DNA from: Acidimicrobiaceae bacterium
GTDB taxonomy: Bacteria; Actinomycetota; Acidimicrobiia; Acidimicrobiales; MedAcidi-G1
Assembly: GCA_002713545.1 (NCBI GenBank)
Contig: PATJ01000001.1
Span: 1 to 25,224, forward strand
Reading direction: 5' to 3'
DNA: 25,224 bases
Shown: piece after piece, positions 23,915-25,224 of the stretch
Layout of the letters: every line of letters begins with the position of its first letter
Position numbering within the stretch: position 1 is the stretch's first letter
Position numbers and translations under genes: made by a program
The notes under the pieces: generated by a model
Told to the model about the DNA's origin: nothing
Database searches by the model: none
What the model saw: the letters and a program-made list of their open reading frames with translations, nothing else

Positions 23915-23985
23915 CCATTCTCATGACGCTCTCTACGAGCCTATCGAGAACAACCCGTAATAGGGGCGTGTTTACTCGGGGCGTC

Positions 23986-24750
23986 ATGCCCGGAGGCACA
24001 GTGGTTGTTACGGGTGGTGCAACTAGGATTGGCAGAAACATTTCTTTAGCGCTGGCTCGAAGCGGATTCTCAGTAGCAGTCCACTATTTTTCTTCCGAGA
24101 ATGAAGCCAAGGAGGTAGTTTCAGAGATACAATCCTCCGGAGGTAAAGCCACGCATGTCAAGTGCAATCTGTCCGATTCCAAGTCAGTATCAGAAATTAT
24201 CTCCAAGGCGGAAGAGTCACTTGGTCCCGTTGTAGGTCTAGTTAACAACGCTTCCAAGTTTTCTCATGATGACATCTCAAACATCTCAACAGAGTCTTGG
24301 TCCGATCATATGGAGGTCAACGCCCTATCTCCGATATTGCTAATCGGAGAACTGGCCAGAAGACTTCCGGATGGAAAAATGGCATGCATTGTCAATATTT
24401 TAGATCAAAAGATCGCTCAACCCAACCCCGATCATCTATCTTATACTGCCTCGAGGTATGCAATGTCGGGCGTTACTGACGCTCTGGCAAGGGGTCTGGC
24501 ACCTTCCATACGCGTGAATGCTGTGGCACCCGGTCACACTCTTCCAAGTCCGGAACAGACCGAGGCAGGATTCGCCAGGGCCCAATCCGAGGCCCCATTG
24601 GGCTTCGGCCCGAGCCCGGATGATATAGCTGAGGCAGTCGTCTTCCTCATGCGATCCAGATCCATCACGGGCCAGACAATTTTTGTGGATGCGGGAGAGA
24701 GATTTCTCGCCAGGGAGAGGGATGTCTATTTTGAAACGGAGGGGGTATAG
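23986..24750 (+). CDS. Pteridine reductase-like short-chain dehydrogenase
   Basis: This NADPH-type SDR has 254 residues. It starts MPGGTVVVTGGATRIGRNIS, with the TGGATRIG cofactor motif seen in pteridine reductases such as PTR1/FolM, and HYFSSENEA after beta 2. Also present are CNLSDSKSVSEI, GLVNNASKFS, VNILDQKIAQP and a C-terminal RSITGQTIFVDAG. Asp140 replaces the usual SDR Ser as in PTR1, and Tyr153 lies 13 residues later, the same spacing as PTR1 Asp181/Tyr194. The next catalytic residue is Arg157 where Lys is expected. It overlaps folB by one base, supporting a role in reduced-pterin formation. I use the ATG at 23986; another at 23923 would add 21 residues. Confidence 0.87.
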   Translation: MPGGTVVVTGGATRIGRNISLALARSGFSVAVHYFSSENEAKEVVSEIQSSGGKATHVKCNLSDSKSVSEIISKAEESLGPVVGLVNNASKFSHDDISNISTESWSDHMEVNALSPILLIGELARRLPDGKMACIVNILDQKIAQPNPDHLSYTASRYAMSGVTDALARGLAPSIRVNAVAPGHTLPSPEQTEAGFARAQSEAPLGFGPSPDDIAEAVVFLMRSRSITGQTIFVDAGERFLARERDVYFETEGV

Positions 24751-25154
24751 TGAGTTCGTACGTCGAGTTGCTAAGGGATTTGGCAAAATCTGGGGCTAAT
24801 GATTTCACGACTCTCTTTTTGGAAAACTCTGTGAGGGAGGTCGATATCGGCGTGTATGAGCATGAGATTGGTAATCCCCAGAGAATTAGCTTTGATCTGT
24901 ACGTAATTATTGAAGGCGCCTCCAAGCCGGAGGAAGATCAGATTGACATGGTTCTCGACTATGAATTTCTTTCTTCTTCAATCGATAGAGTCGTCTCGAG
25001 GGAGAGGAGCGCCCTTTTGGAGACTCTTGCGTCAGGATTACTGGATGAGGTAATGTCCCCAGGGGAAGTCGTCGCTGCTACCGTATCCATCAAGAAACTT
25101 GATGTCGCTGGGATTGATGGCGAGCTTGGTTGCTCCATGACACGCATCAGATGA
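24750..25154 (+). CDS. folB: Dihydroneopterin aldolase (FolB-type)
   Basis: FolB cleaves 7,8-dihydroneopterin to 6-hydroxymethyl-dihydropterin and glycolaldehyde in folate or pterin synthesis; some relatives are epimerases (FolX). The 134-residue protein has a 20-residue N-terminal addition, then VREVDIGVYEHEIGNPQRIS, with the conserved Glu after the GVY turn, FDLYVIIEG, MVLDYEFLSSSIDRVV, LLETLASGLLDEVM and VSIKKLDVAGIDGE with the catalytic-type Lys. It starts with GTG overlapping the SDR stop (TAGTG) and ends 1 nt from the tRNA-Leu 3' end. Archaea commonly use a different aldolase (MptD), so this bacterial-type form suggests transfer. Confidence 0.88.
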   Translation: MSSYVELLRDLAKSGANDFTTLFLENSVREVDIGVYEHEIGNPQRISFDLYVIIEGASKPEEDQIDMVLDYEFLSSSIDRVVSRERSALLETLASGLLDEVMSPGEVVAATVSIKKLDVAGIDGELGCSMTRIR

Positions 25155-25155
25155 T

Positions 25156-25224
25156 TGGTGCAGAGGGCAGGATTTGAACCTGCGAAGCACTATGCACCGG
25201 AGCTTAAGTCCGGCCCCTTTGACC
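25156..25224 (-). tRNA. tRNA-Leu (anticodon UAA), 5' part outside window
   Basis: Read on the minus strand the segment ends in an encoded CCA (25158-25156), with A as discriminator base and acceptor 3' strand CCTCTGC. The T arm GCAGG-TTCAAAT-CCTGC is perfect. A long variable arm makes it class II. The anticodon stem CCGGA/TCCGG closes a 7-nt loop with TAA (25204-25206), which reads UUA Leu. The discriminator A and long variable arm fit tRNA-Leu. The 5' acceptor strand and part of the D arm lie beyond the edge. It converges on folB with a 1-nt gap. Confidence 0.93.

Noticed and set aside
1..25224. CRISPR arrays, insertion sequences, integrase or defence genes
   Set aside because: I saw no regularly spaced repeats, transposase-like ORFs or terminal inverted repeats. 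All long ORFs are explained by housekeeping or metabolic genes.

Overview
The window most likely comes from a marine planktonic euryarchaeon of the Marine Group II / Poseidoniales type. The information-processing genes are clearly archaeal: aIF2 beta, aRF1 with NIKS and GGQ motifs, class I lysyl-tRNA synthetase, archaeal-type UMP kinase, a NOG1-type GTPase and a GfcR/PyrE-like regulator. They are mixed with bacterial-type metabolic genes: LipA, LipB, a Bkd-like branched-chain 2-oxoacid dehydrogenase, FolB, an RsuA-type pseudouridine synthase and PCD. The lineage is inferred from this mixture, since the window holds no rRNA gene. Genes are packed very tightly, with many 1-4 nt overlaps, no gene-free stretch of 300 bases, and no mobile element or CRISPR array.

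Layout, left to right. Positions 1-4471 (minus) run dut, gfcR-like, lysS, a DUF2071 gene, a DUF393/DCC gene and a pseudouridine synthase cut by the left edge. aIF2 beta (plus, 4544-4969) diverges from dut. Positions 5022-7438 (minus) hold an unknown protein, pterin-4a-carbinolamine dehydratase, a nitroreductase and a quinone oxidoreductase-like protein. A NOG1-like GTPase (plus) ends back to back with a minus-strand cluster of pyrH, a DUF2116-like zinc-ribbon membrane protein, a two-TM surface protein and a 39-residue zinc ribbon. prf1 and argS (plus) follow and converge on a SAP-TM-M28 peptidase gene.

Positions 13480-23884 form a long minus-strand run that may be one or two transcripts: lipA, E1 alpha, E1 beta, E2, E3, lipB, a class V aminotransferase, ubiX and the membrane-anchored M28 peptidase. 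The core is a self-contained lipoate-dependent branched-chain 2-oxoacid dehydrogenase with the enzymes that make and attach its cofactor. With the peptidase and aminotransferase nearby it fits a peptide- and amino-acid-consuming heterotroph (inference). On the right, a pteridine-reductase-like SDR and a FolB-type aldolase overlap by 1 nt on the plus strand and converge on a tRNA-Leu(UAA) cut by the right edge. With PCD, this makes pterin metabolism a second theme.

No wholly novel multi-gene system is evident. The points most worth a second look are the Bkd-lipoate operon, the SAP-peptidase fusion, the 39-residue zinc ribbon with its two neighbours, the pteridine reductase with an Arg at its catalytic Lys position, a hairpin over the prf1 Shine-Dalgarno, and the DUF2071-DUF393 pair.
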